The position numbers were made by a program, and so were the translations under genes. The notes under the pieces were generated by a model, which saw only the letters and a program-made list of their open reading frames with translations, was not told where the DNA came from and did no database searches. 5,921 bases of DNA from Ga0077527 sp049433545. GTDB taxonomy: Bacteria; Pseudomonadota; Gammaproteobacteria; Burkholderiales; SG8-41. The DNA lies in the NCBI GenBank assembly GCA_049433545.1, contig JBMTEY010000149.1:1-5921 (forward strand). The letters run 5' to 3'. Positions 5,469 to 5,921 of this stretch are shown here, piece by piece (position 1 is the stretch's first letter; each line of letters opens with the position of its first letter).

Positions 5469-5921
5469 TTACGCCACACGCCGCTGCGCCTTCGCCCTGC
5501 CCGCCCGCGCTTTTTCCAGCAGCCCCGTCGCTTCGAGATCTGCCTTCATCTGCGCCTTCTGCTCCGCGGTGAGTTCAGTGCACGGTGCGCGCACCGGACC
5601 GCCGGTCATGCCCAGCAGTTCCATCCAGTATTTCTGTTCCGCCGCCGGCACGCGCCCGCCCGCCCCGCCGTAACCGGGGATCCATTTCGACAGTACGGTG
5701 CGCAGCGGGTTGAGGCTGCGGCTGACCTCGATTGCGGTGTTGTAGTCGCCGGCCAGCACCGCGCGGCTGTAATCGTTCACCGGCAGGTAGCCCGGCACCT
5801 GATAGAGGTGCGGACAGTAGTTGAGCAGCCAGCGGTCGCCCATGACGCTGGCGTTGAACACCCACGGCGCTTCGTCGGCGACGCTGACTTCGAGCTCGTG
5901 GCCGATCGCCGCGCGCAGCGC
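5469..5921 (-). CDS. DapA/NAL-family lyase, C-terminal part (5' end outside window)
   Basis: The last 150 residues are visible; the frame is open to the right edge and ends at TAA 5471..5469. This part corresponds to the final barrel strands and helical tail of the dihydrodipicolinate synthase/N-acetylneuraminate lyase family, which are Schiff-base aldolases and synthases acting on pyruvate or other 2-oxo acids. Visible marks are a strand and loop ending WVFNASVMGDR (this gene has an alanine-valine-rich lead-in ELEVSVADEAPW), the LAGDYNTAIEVSR helix (the usual AGDY-A segment), LNPLRTVLSKW, and the tail YWMELLGMTGGPVRAP, matching the common K-LG-GGPVR-P ending. The catalytic lysine and the YxxxT motif lie upstream, outside the window, so activity cannot be assessed. 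GC and codon use match the main operons, so it belongs with the catabolic genes rather than with the peptidase. The substrate is unknown; a sugar-acid or hydroxy-acid lyase would fit. Confidence 0.85.
   Translation of the reverse strand, partial: ALRAAIGHELEVSVADEAPWVFNASVMGDRWLLNYCPHLYQVPGYLPVNDYSRAVLAGDYNTAIEVSRSLNPLRTVLSKWIPGYGGAGGRVPAAEQKYWMELLGMTGGPVRAPCTELTAEQKAQMKADLEATGLLEKARAGRAKAQRRVA

Overview
The window is GC-rich DNA that looks like a betaproteobacterial (Burkholderiales-type) chromosome. The evidence is a solitary Bug/TctC-type periplasmic solute receptor, the pairing of organic-acid catabolic enzymes, and strong G/C preference at third codon positions. I cannot name a genus. 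No RNA gene, CRISPR array or recognisable insertion sequence is visible.

Layout. (1) A leftward operon at 2341..1: a Bug-type receptor (2341..1364), a UGSC-motif protein (1341..796) and an uncharacterised protein that overlaps it by four bases (799..1, cut by the window edge). The UGSC gene has an in-frame TGA at 1047..1045 exactly where selenocysteine belongs in the U-G-S-C motif. A perfect 7-bp hairpin of the bacterial SECIS type starts shortly after that TGA. It should be annotated as one 181-residue selenoprotein gene, not as two short ORFs. (2) A divergent control region of about 160 bp. (3) A rightward pair: an HpcH/HpaI-type class II aldolase (2502..3287) and an enolase-superfamily acid-sugar dehydratase very like D-tartrate dehydratase (3307..4473). 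(4) A leftward trypsin-like peptidase gene (5363..4482) with clearly lower GC and an AT-rich upstream gap, probably acquired. (5) The C-terminal part of a leftward DapA/NAL-family lyase (5921..5469).

How the parts may fit. The receptor, aldolase, dehydratase and DapA-like lyase suggest capture and breakdown of a small carboxylate or hydroxy acid such as a tartrate-like acid. A dehydratase gives a 2-oxo acid, and the aldolase class acts on 2-oxo acids. The UGSC selenoprotein and its overlapping partner are the least understood part. Their place directly behind the receptor suggests that they process the imported compound or perform a redox step on it, but this is inference. The peptidase looks unrelated to the pathway.
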